Shown here piece by piece: positions 46,039 through 59,100 of a stretch of 64,000 bases of DNA. Location: the NCBI GenBank assembly GCA_032164295.1, contig JAJHTX010000013.1, positions 1,240,001-1,304,000 on the forward strand, in the 5' to 3' direction. Every line of letters starts with the position of its first letter. The first letter of the stretch is position 1. The DNA is from Inonotus obliquus (lineage: Eukaryota; Basidiomycota; Agaricomycetes; Hymenochaetales; Hymenochaetaceae). Made by a program: the position numbers and the translations under genes. The notes under the pieces were generated by a model that searched no databases, was not told where the DNA came from, and worked only from the letters and a program-made list of their open reading frames with translations.

Positions 46039-47859
46039 TCAGGCATTTGACCAATGTTCTCCGAAGAACTCCCTCAAGTCACCAACGAAGTCCACTGGAC
46101 TGTCGAGAGCAGGGAAGTGTCCTCCGCTGGAATGCTCTGAAAACATCAAAGTAAGTCACATGTATGTAAATAGATCCGAAATCAATTACTGTCAAACTTT
46201 ATCGAATCGGCAAATCGGGGGATGTCGAGATATGCACGGAATATGGGAAAGGATGCTCACCTTTGTAATAGACTAGAGGACCGAATTTTGCAATGTCGTT
46301 TTTGGGTGCTCCGCCGATTTCGTAAGGCTATGAAGTTCATAAGATTGGTGAGAATTAGAAGATGTGGAGTGAGAAAGGACGCGGAAATCTCGATGGAGAG
46401 ATAAACATACGAAAGTAGAGAACCCAAACTTATTCTTCAAGATCCACTTATTCTTTTTGAATGGTTCGTTTATTTCGGCGCGAATTTTCTGTGCCTATCA
46501 TATACAAACAAAAACAAAAGAGAAAAGCAATCTTATTAGTATCAAAGAAGAGAAGGAAGAGAGTGAAAATAGCGATAGTGATGATGGAACCTACCTGGTT
46601 ATAGATGATCACAGAAGTAGCGAACGAACCGCTCAAATAATAAAGAGCAACTGTGTCGAGTATATCTTGCGGGTCAACTCGTTCAGGATCTGACCACCCG
46701 TAGATTTTCTCGCCGATGTATGCTAGCACGGCTAACGGAGAGCTAGCTATTGCTATTCCAATCGTAAACGGCTGCAACGTAGTGCAAAGTGTTAGAGTAG
46801 ATCAATGACATAATAGAAATTACGTTTTGCAAAAGGGATCAAAGTCAAAGAAAGGATTTGTAAAATAGAGTGGATCTTTGAATGTTTGATATTTACCTTG
46901 GTCCTCTGGATCTCAAAGTATCCCGTTCCTGTGGCGTTAAACTCTTTTACGTGAGCTAAAATCCTCTTCTCATGTTCCGAATAAGTAGAAGGATCCGAGT
47001 CGGGTTCGGGGTTTGCTCTGAACATGTTGAAGTGGGAGATTAGGAGTGACTCGGGGAAGATACATGCCATGAGGCGGAGAATAGCGCATCCCTAATGAAT
47101 CAAAGTCAAGTTTTGTAAATGAAGGAAGATAGAGGTGGAATGGTGTTTATCATAGGACGTACCCAATCACCACCTTGACCTGCATATTTCTCGTATCCGA
47201 GAACAGAAGTCATAAGTCCGTGGTACACTTTGGCGTTGTCAAGGAGGTCCCAACTCTCCCTTCTCGGGAGCATCGATAAGAAAAACCCAGGTATAGATGG
47301 TACGACGATGTGAAACCTATGTTCATTAGGAAAATTGGTCAACTAGATATTCCAAGTGTCCCTCAAAGGGAAAGAGTACTGATGTGACGTACGCGGGTAG
47401 GCCAGGAGAAGGTGGGTTGGCCAGTGAGTCGATCACTTTATGAAAGTCATAGAACGTGCCTTGAATGGATTGGTAAGCCATCCTTCCACGAGCGACAAGA
47501 AACGAAAAAGAACAAAACATACCAGGCCACCCATGTAAAAGAATCAGAGGAATCGCATCACTCTTAGGACTCTTCACATGCACATAATGAAGGTCCAGAC
47601 TATCTCCTTCATGCTCATAATGAACAAGATAATTGTCGAACTTGGCGATCTTCTTCTCCAAAGACTCCCAACTCCACTCGTTGAGGAACATAGTCTTCAG
47701 TTTCTTCAGATACTCTACATCCATTCCGAGCTTCCATGGTTCGGATGCATCTATCGGCGCTTTGTCGGGTAGAGGTGCGGCTTTGAGAAGTGTTAGCATG
47801 TTCTGCACGGTTGCAGCATCGTACTTGATATCAATGCGTTTCGGAACACCGAAAGTCAT
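46039..47859 (-). CDS. Epoxide hydrolase 2 (alpha/beta hydrolase with EHN domain)
   Basis: Eight exons (minus): 47523-47859, 47393-47459, 47163-47316, 46897-47091, 46595-46771, 46411-46494, 46261-46327 and 46039-46136; total 1179 nt, 392 residues. It starts MTFGVPKRIDIKYDAATVQN. Motifs: HGWPG across intron 1, FHIVVPSIPGFFLS, GQGGDW with the Asp nucleophile at the end of exon 3, IGEKIYGWSDPER, FGPLVYYK and, in exon 8, HSSGGHFPALDSPVDF with the catalytic His. Exon lengths 2-7 equal those of EH1. The last exon and part of its intron are the source, or sister, of the four relics inside the DUF6533 array. Substrate unknown; no signal peptide or membrane anchor seen, so a cytosolic enzyme is likely. 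Confidence 0.9.
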
Positions 47860-49052
47860 GTCGAAAGGTGGATACTGTATAATATTACAGTAAAACGAGT
47901 TTGAAAATGAGCGTTAGCAGGATACTCGTCTCATACATATAGCGATTACAACCTTGGGATCTGTTATGAATCAACAAAATTTCTAAGAGTTGATATAGGG
48001 CAAAACGGAAATTGTCGTACCTTGGTGGTTTGTCATGTCATTTCAAAATCAAAGTATCTACATGCATTAGTAATCCAAACCTCAGCGCATCAGACATATC
48101 AACGGATCACATTCAAGCGCTGATCATCTCAATTGCACGGCCCGACAATGCAACTTCGCCCGCAATTGAATTGAATAGCATAGAATACAAAAAGGGGGAA
48201 TAATGTGAATTTTCCATTTCTTCAGGTTTCCACGACTCGTAGAAATGGTCCAGAACTAGGTCAGAGATCACATTACGTATAGAGCCCTCGACTCCATAGG
48301 CTATAGATGTCGAGGTCGAGGGATTGGATGAAAACTCATCCCCAGAGTCCAGCGTTCTACAAATTGCTGGCATCTACCACTCATGAGTGGCCACAGGAGT
48401 CGATCGGCAGCTGTCACTGGATGAGAACGTGGCCACACCCACGTAGCCTCATCCTCCCATGGGACAGAGAAGTCCAGAATAATCCGTACATTAGCCGATG
48501 AGCAGAGATACGGCGCCGGTATCATGGCGAGTGCCAACCTAAATCCCACAAACCATCGTTCATTACGATGAAGACTCGTACAAATGTTTCTGCAATATTA
48601 ATTAGAAGTGGGGATAGAATGGTGATTCAAAGGCCACGAGAAAGCTCAAAGAATGCACATGTGGCTACGAAGATGGGGTACAAACGCCAGGAAATGAACC
48701 CGAGCACGGACAATGAAAGAGAAGGTTCTGCTTCCGCTTTCTCCTAGAAGGTTTACCAAGCTGAGGATTCCTCGTCCGTGGATATAGAAGAGAATTGGAC
48801 CATCGCGATCCGCGGGCACCATGACGTTGCCTTCATAGACAGCATTTCTCCGGTTGTGGGACTCCAAGCGATGAAGATAGAAATTTTCGACTGCAAAAGC
48901 ATTCCGGGGATCGATCTAGAAGTTCCGACAGGACAAATGAGTATAGTACAAGCTCTCAATGTCCAAACTTTCATACGCACTTTATCCGCAACTCACAGCA
49001 GTACTCCGCAACGGAAGGCCGTTGAAATTCGTGTGGGTGCACTCTGAGGTCA
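47860..49052. other. Unassigned region between EH2 and UBR7-like genes
   Basis: About 1.2 kb. The minus strand has several coding-looking segments, for example residues around ESHNRRNAVYEGNVMVPADR (about 48790-48870) and ERWFVGFRLALAMIPAPYLC (about 48500-48560), separated by possible introns. I could not join them into one frame and recognise no family. A small hypothetical gene is possible. Confidence 0.35.
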
Positions 49053-50754
49053 TCATTCACCGATCTGGGCCCGTCGTGATGCCATTCTTTCCTCGAAGAA
49101 CTCGCGAATATCCGTTTCACTCACTACTTTCCCTTCCTGAGCAAAAGGGCGCAGGTACGAGAGAAGGTCGTCCCTGTTTTTTAGATTCAGTCAGAAGCGC
49201 TCCAGGAGGTAATGGTGCCTTTGTAGAGGAGGAATACAAGGACTGTTCAAGTCCTGATTCCACGCGTCTGGGCAAAGATAGACGCACCGCATATCGTTGA
49301 AAGCCCGGATACCATCGATAGCACGGTCTCGTGGGAGTGATTGAAGTGCCCGCATTCCAAGCTCCTCCAGGGAAAAACCTAATAACCAAATACGATTATC
49401 GGATACTCATCAAAATTGGTTGCTGAAACAACATCTATGACATACCAGAATCCGGATCTTCTGGCGGTTCGTACGTTTCTTCCTCTTCAAGAAGGTACAT
49501 TTGCTCTTTGAGCGCTGAAACACACTTTGTTAAAAGTCGAAATTAATCTCAGCTACTATCAAGTCAAATCATAATCAAGATAGGACGAGTAACAGAGTTG
49601 GAGTAGTAGAGTTGAACACGTGCCTCGCTACATTGACACCACCGAGCTCGCCAACCTTCCGTAAAGAAAACATCTCCTGCTCCGAGATCAAAGTTCGCAG
49701 GAATAGAAGAGACGTAAGCCAGAATCTCAAGTGCCTTTCTTGGTTGTTGCGGAGCAATGCAAGTTGATTTTGCCAGCGAAGTTTTACCCGCCGATCCACT
49801 GTCTTGGCCTGGAGAGCCTGTCCGAGGACGTTTGACTTGCGTCTCCTCGGAGGTCCCAGAAACAAAGTGGTCCAATGCTCTTTTACTTCCAGCGGTGTTG
49901 GACTGGTTCGTTCCGTGCTCCGACGTAGAGCCTCCGACACAGGAGCCAGACATCCCACCAGCTGCCACCTCGATTTCCTCGGATTGACGTCCGATAGGAT
50001 ACCAAGGAGCATCCGGGTCATCACGTATCACCATTATCGCTCCAGGTGTACCTGCCCAACGGCGCAAAGTCGAATTTGAAAGCACACAAGACCGACATAT
50101 TAAGGTGTCATAATCTTCGTCAGTGAGGAGTGGAGGAGGTAGACCAGACGATGACGCCTCGGATGCTAATTCATTCCCCTCGGCGTTGTGCTCGGTGTCA
50201 TGTACGATGTTAGCTGGGGCACCCTCGGGAACTACGACTGGCTCATCAGGTGGAGGTGTTTCGCGCAAGTTCAGGCATGACTCGTGGAACCAATCCTAGG
50301 AAGCAAAGAGTGAATAGTAGCACCCCAAAAGGAAAGGAACAAGTTCCACCTCGCACACCAGACATTGAATCATGGTTTCTCTCTCCTGCTTCGCATCGTA
50401 CGGCCTCCCACACCGACAGAAGATGCCGTTAAAGTTTTGCCCATAGGTGTTGTCAGAGTTTTCCACTTCGCACGTCCTGTATAGTGTACAAGGATGTCGA
50501 ATGGCACTAGTCGGACAATCGCACCGGAACTGTCGCTTTGGGAAAAGCTCAACCTGTTCATGGTCCGTGTGACACGCGACGGAGCAGGCTGAGCACATCC
50601 CACGTGGTTCGGAACATGTTAGGCAGAGATAGACGGCCTGGCGGATGTATCCTAACGAATAGGTACAAACGTTGAACTGGTGTGGGAGTGCTTCAGCAGC
50701 TTCGTTGATCAGGCGCTGCTGAGATGCTAAGATAGCAGATAACGATTCGTCCAT
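49053..50754 (-). CDS. UBR7: UBR7-type E3 ubiquitin ligase (UBR box plus PHD-like finger)
   Basis: Five exons (minus): 50350-50754, 49620-50295, 49446-49514, 49288-49378 and 49053-49173; total 1362 nt, 453 residues. The UBR box spans about 28-95 with CLTCSEPRGMCSACSVACH and RCDCPTSA. A PHD-like finger follows: FCRCGRPYDAKQE, MIQCLVCEDWFHESC and, after an acidic spacer, DYDTLICRSCVL. Further on are RWCQCSE, YEPPEDPDSG and a C-terminal FFEERMASRRAQIGE. UBR plus PHD in this order is diagnostic of UBR7/Mlo2. Human UBR7 acts on histone H2B and S. pombe mlo2 affects chromosome segregation; a nuclear role here is inferred. Length is normal for the family. Two introns exceed 100 bp, long for this locus. 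Confidence 0.93.
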
Positions 50755-51546
50755 GTATTACAAGCGATGAGCTTGAACGTTTCGCGAACGACCTTAAAGT
50801 TAGGCCAGCATGCATGTATGAGCTACGTACAGTTTAGTCTCGAAGACTTGAGTAGACTATTCACCGGAAGTAATACTTGGATGTTCGCGGGCAAATCCGA
50901 CTGAGAAGTATCCTCAATGTACCCGTCTATTCTCAAGGGTGAGCTCCACGATGCTATAGTGTGGTGGAATGGGGTGGACCTTCCTGAGTTGAGTTGATGG
51001 TTTGTGACCAAGTCGTCGCGTCAAAGACGCGTCGCGGTGCAGCAGCAAAATGGATGCCACGTGATGATTTCAAGCGGAGCTCGAATTCGTTGAGATTTCG
51101 CTCCAACGCAAGTATTATTCGCGAGTGTAATTCAGACTTTAGAGATAGGATCTGAGCCTCTAAAGGTCCTGCCAGTAGAACCTTCGCGGTAAAAGGGAGT
51201 TTCTTTTCTGTCCCTGTAATAGGGCGGGATTATTATCGCTTATTCGACACGCGAAGCAATGCGAATTGATGGTTTATCTTCAAATTCGTAGCATTATTGT
51301 GTACAAAAGTACTACACTACAGATGTAAAGTCGGCATATAGAAAAGTTGGTGAAGAACATATCATAAGCTAAGAATACATTTCAGTTGTTAGAATCTCGA
51401 ATGGCCAATAAAAGTTAGTGAAAAAATAAGAGCAGTCTTGTCCTTGACGAGTTCCCATCCGAAGCAGCAGGCTATGGAGTGTTGCAACTATAGACTGAAT
51501 GACGACTGCCGTAAGGCAAGGATTGTGAAGTCCTTCAACAACAGCT
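50755..51546. other. Intergenic region, UBR7-like promoter and P450 3' flank
   Basis: About 790 bases between two minus-strand genes. Contains the UBR7-like promoter and the P450 3' UTR. No frame of interest. Confidence 0.5.
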
Positions 51547-53978
51547 TCAGATCCTCGAAACCCAGAGTGGTAATTGCGGCGTCCGCGTCTCTGCTCCCTT
51601 GACGGCGGGAGTCTGTATTCCTCCGAGATTCCATACAATCGTCTTGTCGGTGGGAAGTTCGAACTTGAAGTTTTTGACGAGCATGGCTAGAATCATTTCT
51701 GCACCGGAAGCAGAGAACCATGAGTGCGATAAAAATAACAGAAAGGAGGAACACGTACTCATTTCTAGCTCGGCGTACTTGAAGCCACTAAACATAGACA
51801 TCGAGTCAGCCAACTGGAAAATCGACATCAACGGCAAAGAGCGGACGCACATGCATGACCTTGGTCCAGCACTAAAGGTCATTCTGAGAAGCATTGTTAG
51901 AACGAAAGGCAAGAGCTACCGACGTCAAAGTAACGCACAAGGAAGAATATACACCAGCGATGTGAGCATCAGAAACGGACTTTGGAAGTGGAGTGAGCCA
52001 ACGCTCGGGTTTCCACTCCTCTGCATCCGCACCCCACACAGACTTCAATCGATTCACAGCTCCGAAGGCCACAATAAGATTCTGACCCTTGCGGATGCAG
52101 AGGTGGTCAATTTCAGTTTGTCTGTCCTCGGACTTGCAGGGAACACCAAGGGGTAAAACGACATCCTTCTGAGCACTAGACATATTGCATATTCATGGAT
52201 GTTAATGTTGAAATCCGACACTATGACGATAAATACCCACGTTCTAGCCATGAAGTTGATCGGCGGGTGTCTGTTACGACGGGAGGCATGATCAGCGGTT
52301 AGAGTTCTACGGAATGGAATAAGCTCGGACGCACACTCGCAAAGTCTCTCGACAGACGGCGTCGAGGAATGGAAGAGCCATGAGTTCGTCGTACGAAATC
52401 TCATCCCGATCAACAATCCCAGAAGCGATGACTTCTTGTCGGAGATTCTCCTGCTCCTTCAAGTTCGCAGCCAGACACCAGAGCGTCCGCGATAAGGCGC
52501 TGGAAGTCGTATCATGACCGGCGAACATGAAGGTACTATTGTCACCAAATTTAGCATGATCGAATCCGTTATGTCACGGAGTGAATTCCACTCACCTCAT
52601 TTGAGCAATAAGCTCCTCCTCCGGCAGGCGGTCGCCATCTGCAGCCGAGATGTTGGCCCTCACTGCAAAATTACAACATCAGCAACCGATGCTCCAGTTC
52701 CGAGTGGCTATGGTGGCTAACGCAGTATACTCATGACGTCCTTTCCTTCTCCAAGTTGTTGAAGCAGATTCTCGTCTCCCATCCTGAATGCTTCCAGCTT
52801 CTGGCGATAGATCCTATTCGACGTGTCGGTCATGACATCAACAATTTGCTTAACCTTATGAAGGTCGGGTGATGGCGCTAGCTCGAGCAGCAATCGGCGG
52901 AGAGCCGGAGGCCCCAATTTCTTGAAGAAAGGTACAAACATCCGAAACATGCTCAACCGGAAGGCGGCAGGTCTGTAATGAATTACGAAGTAAAGATTGT
53001 ATGCGTCAGATCAGTAATAACGGGTGCAAATGGCGACTCTACTTACATTAAGTTTTTGATGGACTTCCCGTACTCGGTTATTGCCTTGGGGTCGGGTACG
53101 AGTGGGTCAATGGATGTGCCCAGCCCACCGGTTCCGATGATCTCGAGTGCCGCACGGGACATCCACATAAGCATATCAATTTCCTGTGGTCCTCCTTTAG
53201 TTTGGATCAATATCGCATCCCGCAACTGAAATCAACGGAAAGATTAGATACCAAATCCGGAAACGTAATAAAAGCAGTGCCTACCTTTTGTACAACTGAG
53301 TAAAAGATCGGAGTTAGGTTCCGGATGTTCTTGATCGAGAAGACGGGGTTGAGCATTCTGCGCTGTTTCCGGTGATGGTCTCCTGTAATCATGCGGTGTT
53401 ACAGATGCCGTTTGTAACAGCGGGCGGATCAGGAGTTTACCTGTAGTGGACAGAAGACCTGGGCCGAAGACCAGCAAGTTCCCTCTGGTGAAAACGTCAA
53501 TAACGCCTCGGGATTGAACAAGCTTTAAGAAACATACTCGATATACCATGTTGTCTCTTCATAAATTGAAGCGTCCTTTACCAGCATGTGGTACACTGCT
53601 TTCGGGTCGCAAACGTAGACCTGATGGGACTGAAAATAAAGTAGCCATTAATTCATGTTAGTGGATAGCATCACGACGCTAGACTAGGGAAAGGATAATT
53701 ACACCTAAAAGGCCGTGTATCCTTATCGCTCCACCATACTTTTCCACGAGTTCACGGTGGTAGCGCCATCCGTCGCGAGCGTAAATTTGTCCGAGGTTAC
53801 CTAGACTGTTATCAGCGAGGTCGTAACAAAAGTAGAAGCGGCATATCGGACCTCGCCAGAACGAAGCGCTCGGGGGTCCGTTAAGATGTCGAACGCTCGA
53901 AGTATATCGTCGCCACAGGAGAAGAGTTGGGATGGCGAATATGCAAAGGATTAGGGTCTGGAGAGCAAGAGCTAACAT
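51547..53978 (-). CDS. Microsomal cytochrome P450 monooxygenase
   Basis: Fourteen exons (minus): 53852-53978, 53703-53800, 53538-53629, 53441-53484, 53285-53382, 53047-53225, 52722-52972, 52596-52662, 52335-52535, 52241-52270, 51939-52175, 51851-51883, 51759-51787, 51547-51698; total 1638 nt, 545 residues. An N-terminal membrane anchor (residues about 3-22, LALALQTLILCIFAIPTLLL) is followed by a Pro-rich hinge. Helix C WxxxR-like text HRKQRRMLNPVFS, helix I FMFAGHDTTSSA, ExxR in CRETLRVHPPINF, PERW in EEWKPERW and heme loop FSAGPRSCIGFKYAELEMK with the Cys ligand are all intact. It would hydroxylate a lipophilic substrate at the ER with a reductase partner. CYP family and substrate cannot be assigned by eye; no biosynthetic cluster is evident around it. 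Confidence 0.93.
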
Positions 53979-54020
53979 AGTGGAAAACTAAGTAATGAAA
54001 ATCAAGTAGCTCCTCCGGCT

Positions 54021-54027
54021 TTATATA
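54021..54027 (-). promoter_or_regulatory. TATA box of the P450 gene
   Basis: Reverse strand reads TATATAA about 43 bp upstream of ATG 53978. Confidence 0.5.
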
Positions 54028-55053
54028 GCTTTTTCAGACCAGACCGATACGATTTAATGAGACGTGTAATTCAGAATGGGATAAGCCCCAACGGCGGGTC
54101 TCCAGCCGGTCTCTCGTAACTTCTCCGATGAATAACATAACACATCCGTCTACCAGGATCATCAAGATTCGCGGAGATTCACAGCGATCCAGTTTCCTGT
54201 TCCTATCCCTCCAAGGGTAACCCAAATCGGCGAGTTACCGGGGCCATCTCTCACTCTACATCTCTGGCTCATCGTACGTTCTTGGCCAGGTGGACATCGC
54301 CCCTGGAAAATTGAATACTCCAACGGGATTCCATCGTTAAGCCCGAGGAGACCCAGGTACCAAGAGCAAGGCCTGTATTTGCATAACTCACAAGGCAGGC
54401 CACCCAATCCAACAATGTCGACGCCGCAGTCGAAGAAGTCCGGTCGAATAATGGGTGGGCACAGCCCTGGCAGAAGAACACTTCTAGCTGCTAGTCCCCG
54501 AACTTCAACCAGAACTTCACAGCGGTGTCAAGCGTGCTTCGCTTCGAAAAGGTTCTCTCCGCGGTAGACCAGATATAGGACTTTTTTTCCAGCCAAATGT
54601 CCCGTGCTGATAATGACTGTAATGGGAACTGACTCGAGACACGCGTGCCGCGATGTTATTATGACAAATAAAAGCACCGAGCATGCCCGCCGAGCAGCTG
54701 AGGGAGCAATTGATGCTTGCCCTGGGCCTCCCTGAGCGTGCCATACATACAACGGCATCTGGAATCAAATCTTGAGCGATGGACTTAGGTCGCACAGAGA
54801 TCGTGCGGTCAAAATGGTGGATTACTCACCAATACAACAGATCTATGCGCACCCGCAGGGACGAAAAAAGCTTCTTTTTGGGTAGGAGACACCGGGCAGG
54901 AGACGCAGATTCGTCGCAGAACATCAACTGCGAAATGTTTCCCTACGAAACGCAGATACCGGGCGCAAAAATAATGTTCTTGAGATTCGAACATGATCTT
55001 TACATAGACTAGCGTCGCTGGGTAGCACAACTGGGGTAGAAAGGGCGCCTGCG
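54028..55053. other. Intergenic region upstream of the P450 gene
   Basis: About 1 kb with short overlapping frames on both strands and no recognisable product or splice pattern. Confidence 0.45.
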
Positions 55054-55692
55054 TACTATGCTAGTACCCCTCTTTTCCGATTCGTTCTGCAGCCACACAA
55101 CTTCAATATCTAGCCTCCAAAAAAATCAAGCAGTACAAGCCGGCATACAGAAGCATAATACAGCTTTCAAAAGGAAATTATCGGTTTTTTTGGGTGAGAT
55201 ACAGGGTGGTATCCCTCTTTTCCGATTTGTCACACGTTGTCACGGACAAGGTATTCACAAAACTTCTCTCACGGATACGTCGGAGTTTCAAATTGCTAAA
55301 CTTCGGCAACTTCCCGCTAATACGTTTGTCACCCCAAGTCACCACACAGGACCTCCTCTTGAATTACAATACACAGAGGCACAGAGGATGGCTGAAAAAA
55401 ATTCGGAGAACTTCCATGTATGCATGAACAGCACACATGTGATAAAAGTGAAAGAATTATGTATGCTTAGTTTTTTCTTGATGAAACAGTCATGCAGAAC
55501 ACTCCCAGAGCCGCTTTTTTGACTAATATTTTTACAACAGCAGCACCCATTCACAAACAAACCTCATAATCTTATTCAGCTAGTAGAAATACATCTACAT
55601 GAATTTTTCCAGGTTGAACGGATGTGTGGAAGGTAGGGAAACAGAAAGTCGGAAAAGAGGGGGAAACGGAAAAGAGGGGTACTAGCATAGTA
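55054..55692. mobile_element. MITE 2, TA-flanked, mariner-like, non-autonomous
   Basis: Perfect inverted repeats: TACTATGCTAGTACCCC... at 55054-55079 and its reverse complement at 55667-55692 (26 nt including the flanking TA). A subterminal copy of the CCCTCTTTTCCGA core lies at 55209-55229 on the left, about 145 nt in, and its reverse complement at 55646-55663 on the right, almost touching the outer repeat. The interior has only one moderate frame (55058-55522) that reads through the repeat itself, so it is not taken as a gene. Confidence 0.88.
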
Positions 55693-56108
55693 GGTGTTTG
55701 AACTAACCTTGAGACTGAAACGGACGCTGTTGTCGACGCGGCAGCAGTGCTTCAAGTTGGTGACAGTCACAGGGTACTATATTTGGAAACGATCTGCGGA
55801 TCTACATCTCGTCCACTCTACAACCAAAGTATCCAGATCCCACAAAAATTTCGCCGTTCTCGAAGTCAACCATGCGAAAGAATCTGCGTGCCGTTGCTTG
55901 TTGCTGCTCCGGCCTGCTTAGAAAAGATCAAAGAAAAAACGGAAGCAGATCAAATCATCTATAAAACATTCTTCCTATCTCTGTAACATTGTCATGACAC
56001 TGAATCTCATCAATCCACGCAAATGCAAGTAAGTTCGCCAAGGTCGCGAACAATATCGATCTTACTTTCGAGGCACAAGCTTATCCTCGCCGAGGGGAAC
56101 TCGGACGA
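55693..56108. other. Intergenic stretch downstream of the DUR3-like gene
   Basis: About 415 bases including the DUR3-like 3' UTR; nothing else recognised. Confidence 0.5.
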
Positions 56109-59100
56109 CTACGCTCGTGCATCAGAGTCTCCGACCATACTCTTCGTGGTAGGCGACACGTAGCGACCCTTGCCCCCGAAGATGTCCTTGATATCGGATG
56201 GTGTATTGTGTATCGGATTAGGATGTCAAGAAGTGGCACGAGGTCCATTGGAAGCCGGTGAGCACGGTGCATGTAGTTCCAATATACGTACAGCGCACAT
56301 GCAAGGCACGTCAAGGGGGTCAAAATGTTCACATAGAGCGAATAAAAAAGCGACTTAGTTGACATGAACTGGGTCACGTGCAGAATACGAACCTTCACGA
56401 TACCCTTTGAGACCATGAGGAGTGCCTCGCGGCTCTCATACAGCGGATAGATCACGACAGTGAAAGCGGACCAGAACGTCCAAATGATACCGATGATAAC
56501 CCAAGCCTCGAGGCCACGGACGCCATATATCGTCTGCGCGAAGAAAAGCGGCAGAGGAATGACGATGATCATTACCGCGAGCTATAGTAGTTTGGTTTTG
56601 CAAATTATATCAACGGAGTCCGGACATAGAAGACATTAACGAATATCATTAAATGTGCTCGAGGCAAAGGCAAGACGTACAAGAATCAGAGACGACCATG
56701 CCGCGAACCGAAAGGCAGATTTGAGACCCGCTCGTTCAAGTTCCCGTAAGTCTGTTAGGCCGACAACGGCTTCGCGCTCGGAAACACTTTGCGCTTCATC
56801 TAGAGATGGTATCTGCGATTTTTCTTCATAATTGCCTTCTTTCTCCGTCTGCTGATCCCGCATTCCTCCCTCTTTTTCGTGTTCGTGAGCATGCTGTAAA
56901 GGTTGGGAATTGATAGCGCGCGTGATATGAAAATCGAAGTTGTCTGGGAACTATTCGGTCCGGAATATAATGCTGTACACAATCAGTGATGCCGCGATGG
57001 AACTACTTACAAGCAAAGACGAGATAACGGCCACGATGCCTCCAACTCCGATAGAAGCGAGGTTCCCTGCCAACATTTCGAAATCGCCGCCACTTGTCTA
57101 ATATACATCGTCCAAATGTCGTAAGCATCAATGAGTTCTCGAATAGAAACGGGGAGCTTACAGTTACGGTAATCACTCCGTCGTTCAGAGCGGCAGTAGT
57201 TACAAGCCATGCAATAATCCCCGCGCAAAATCCCGCGATGGCGCCCGTAATACACCCTATCCTGTTTGCCTTGCTCCAGGTTACACAGAGAGCGCCAGGA
57301 AAAACCGCTGAGCCTAGGATGACACCCATGAATGTCTGAAAACAGATCTCAGCGAGTCGGCCCGACAGCACGTAACGTACATTATGTTCTGAATGAAATC
57401 AGGACGTACATAGAGCCATCCCAAGGACACGCCAATATAAAAGAAGATAAGACCCGCGAGGCCCATGACAAGCGCATACAGCACGACCTAGATTGAGGAT
57501 CGTAATCATATTTCGCTGAGAAAGGCGATATTAGCCTCATGTTTACGCACCATCCAATGAGAAACGCGAGAAATTTGAGTTTCTGTCGCATGCGGATTGA
57601 CGTATTTCTGCTCGGTACAATTTTTTTCATTCATTTCAATCAAAGAATGCAAAAACGTTTGCAATGGATTGTAATGTATCAATATTGTCAGTCCAGCATC
57701 CCGGAGCTTGACAATCGCATGCACGTGTTGTGTATACTCACCTTGTATACATCGTATGTTAGAACGGCGGAGACAGCGATGAGCTCGGCCGACGCGGCGC
57801 TCGTGACAGCTAAGAAAAGTAGAACGAGCATCGCGGCAGCCCCGGTCTTGCCAAGAAGAGCAGCAGCCGCGGAGGGCGCGGGCAAGCCAGCTGATATGTC
57901 AGCAGCACTAAGTACTCGCATATCCGGATCACCCTGCAGTGCAACTGCCGCCAAACCCATTGTTGTTGCGAACATGAACGGAATCGCGAACCTTTACAGC
58001 ATAGGTAATCGGATCTGTTCAATGGGTTGTCGTCTGAAAGGGTAACTTGTATACATACCATGCGAGGCCACCAAGCAAATATGCCTTGACGCACGTTGCG
58101 GGGCGACTCGCGATTGCGCGTTGCCAATATGCTTGATCATTGAATACTGTGGCAAAGTTACCAACGATGTTGATGACGCCGAAAATCAGCCCATTCTTTG
58201 ATCGCATCGTAAGGTACGAGCCGTGGGCGTTGCCTGAAACAGGCATCCTTTCGGATGCGGCCGTCAGTAAAGCGTGCATGTTAGTAATGGAGCCGATCTT
58301 GGGCGACGTCGTATAAACAGTGAACACGAATGTTAGGATAATCCCGAATAGTACAGCAGTATGGGTGCTATTCAAACGCGAATCACTGAGCCGGGGGATC
58401 AACAGTAGGCTTGATATTACTCACTAGTCGCAAAGCAGGGTCGCTCGCATGCCTCCAGCAACAACATAGATTGCGACTCCAAGAGGAATTAGAAAACATG
58501 CCTGAAAAAACCCGGACTGGTCAGATGTCCAAATTCCGCATACATCAAGCTACTTACCGCAACTGTATGCATCCCCGTCAAATCGGTCACTGTTGCAGAG
58601 CCTCCGAGAATAAGCATCGATGACACAATGATATTAGTTGCAAGCCTGAGTGGAATATCGTCGAGTGAATCTCGGCCTGAGAGTTTTGCCTGCTTTACGC
58701 ACGCGAAAAATAAAAACACTAGATGAGCCACAGTTCCCCATCGTGCTCCAACGATCTCGAGCCAGGTGTGAGCATTTGGCGCATTGAGCTTCATCTTCGC
58801 CGCGAGCTAGCCAAAAGGAACCACAAATTGGGATCGATTTGTATTGAAAGGAACAAACGGTTATCAGAAATACGGAGAGAGCCGAGTCTCAACCATAACG
58901 TACTTGCGCAAAGAGTAAAACCTGGATAGTTGCTCCGGCACCATACCACCACGGTCCGGAAATACCATATCGGTAGGCCACCGCACTAGATTGGAGCTAC
59001 ACAGTTGGTATTAATCAGTGCCTTAAGATACTAGACTGCAGGCGCTCGGAAGTTTGCGCCAAAACACTTCCAGTCGGGATGATGAACAGACGCGTAAGGT

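Noticed and set aside
55058..55522. 154-codon frame inside MITE 2
   Set aside because: It begins within the terminal repeat, lacks transposase motifs and is best explained by chance.
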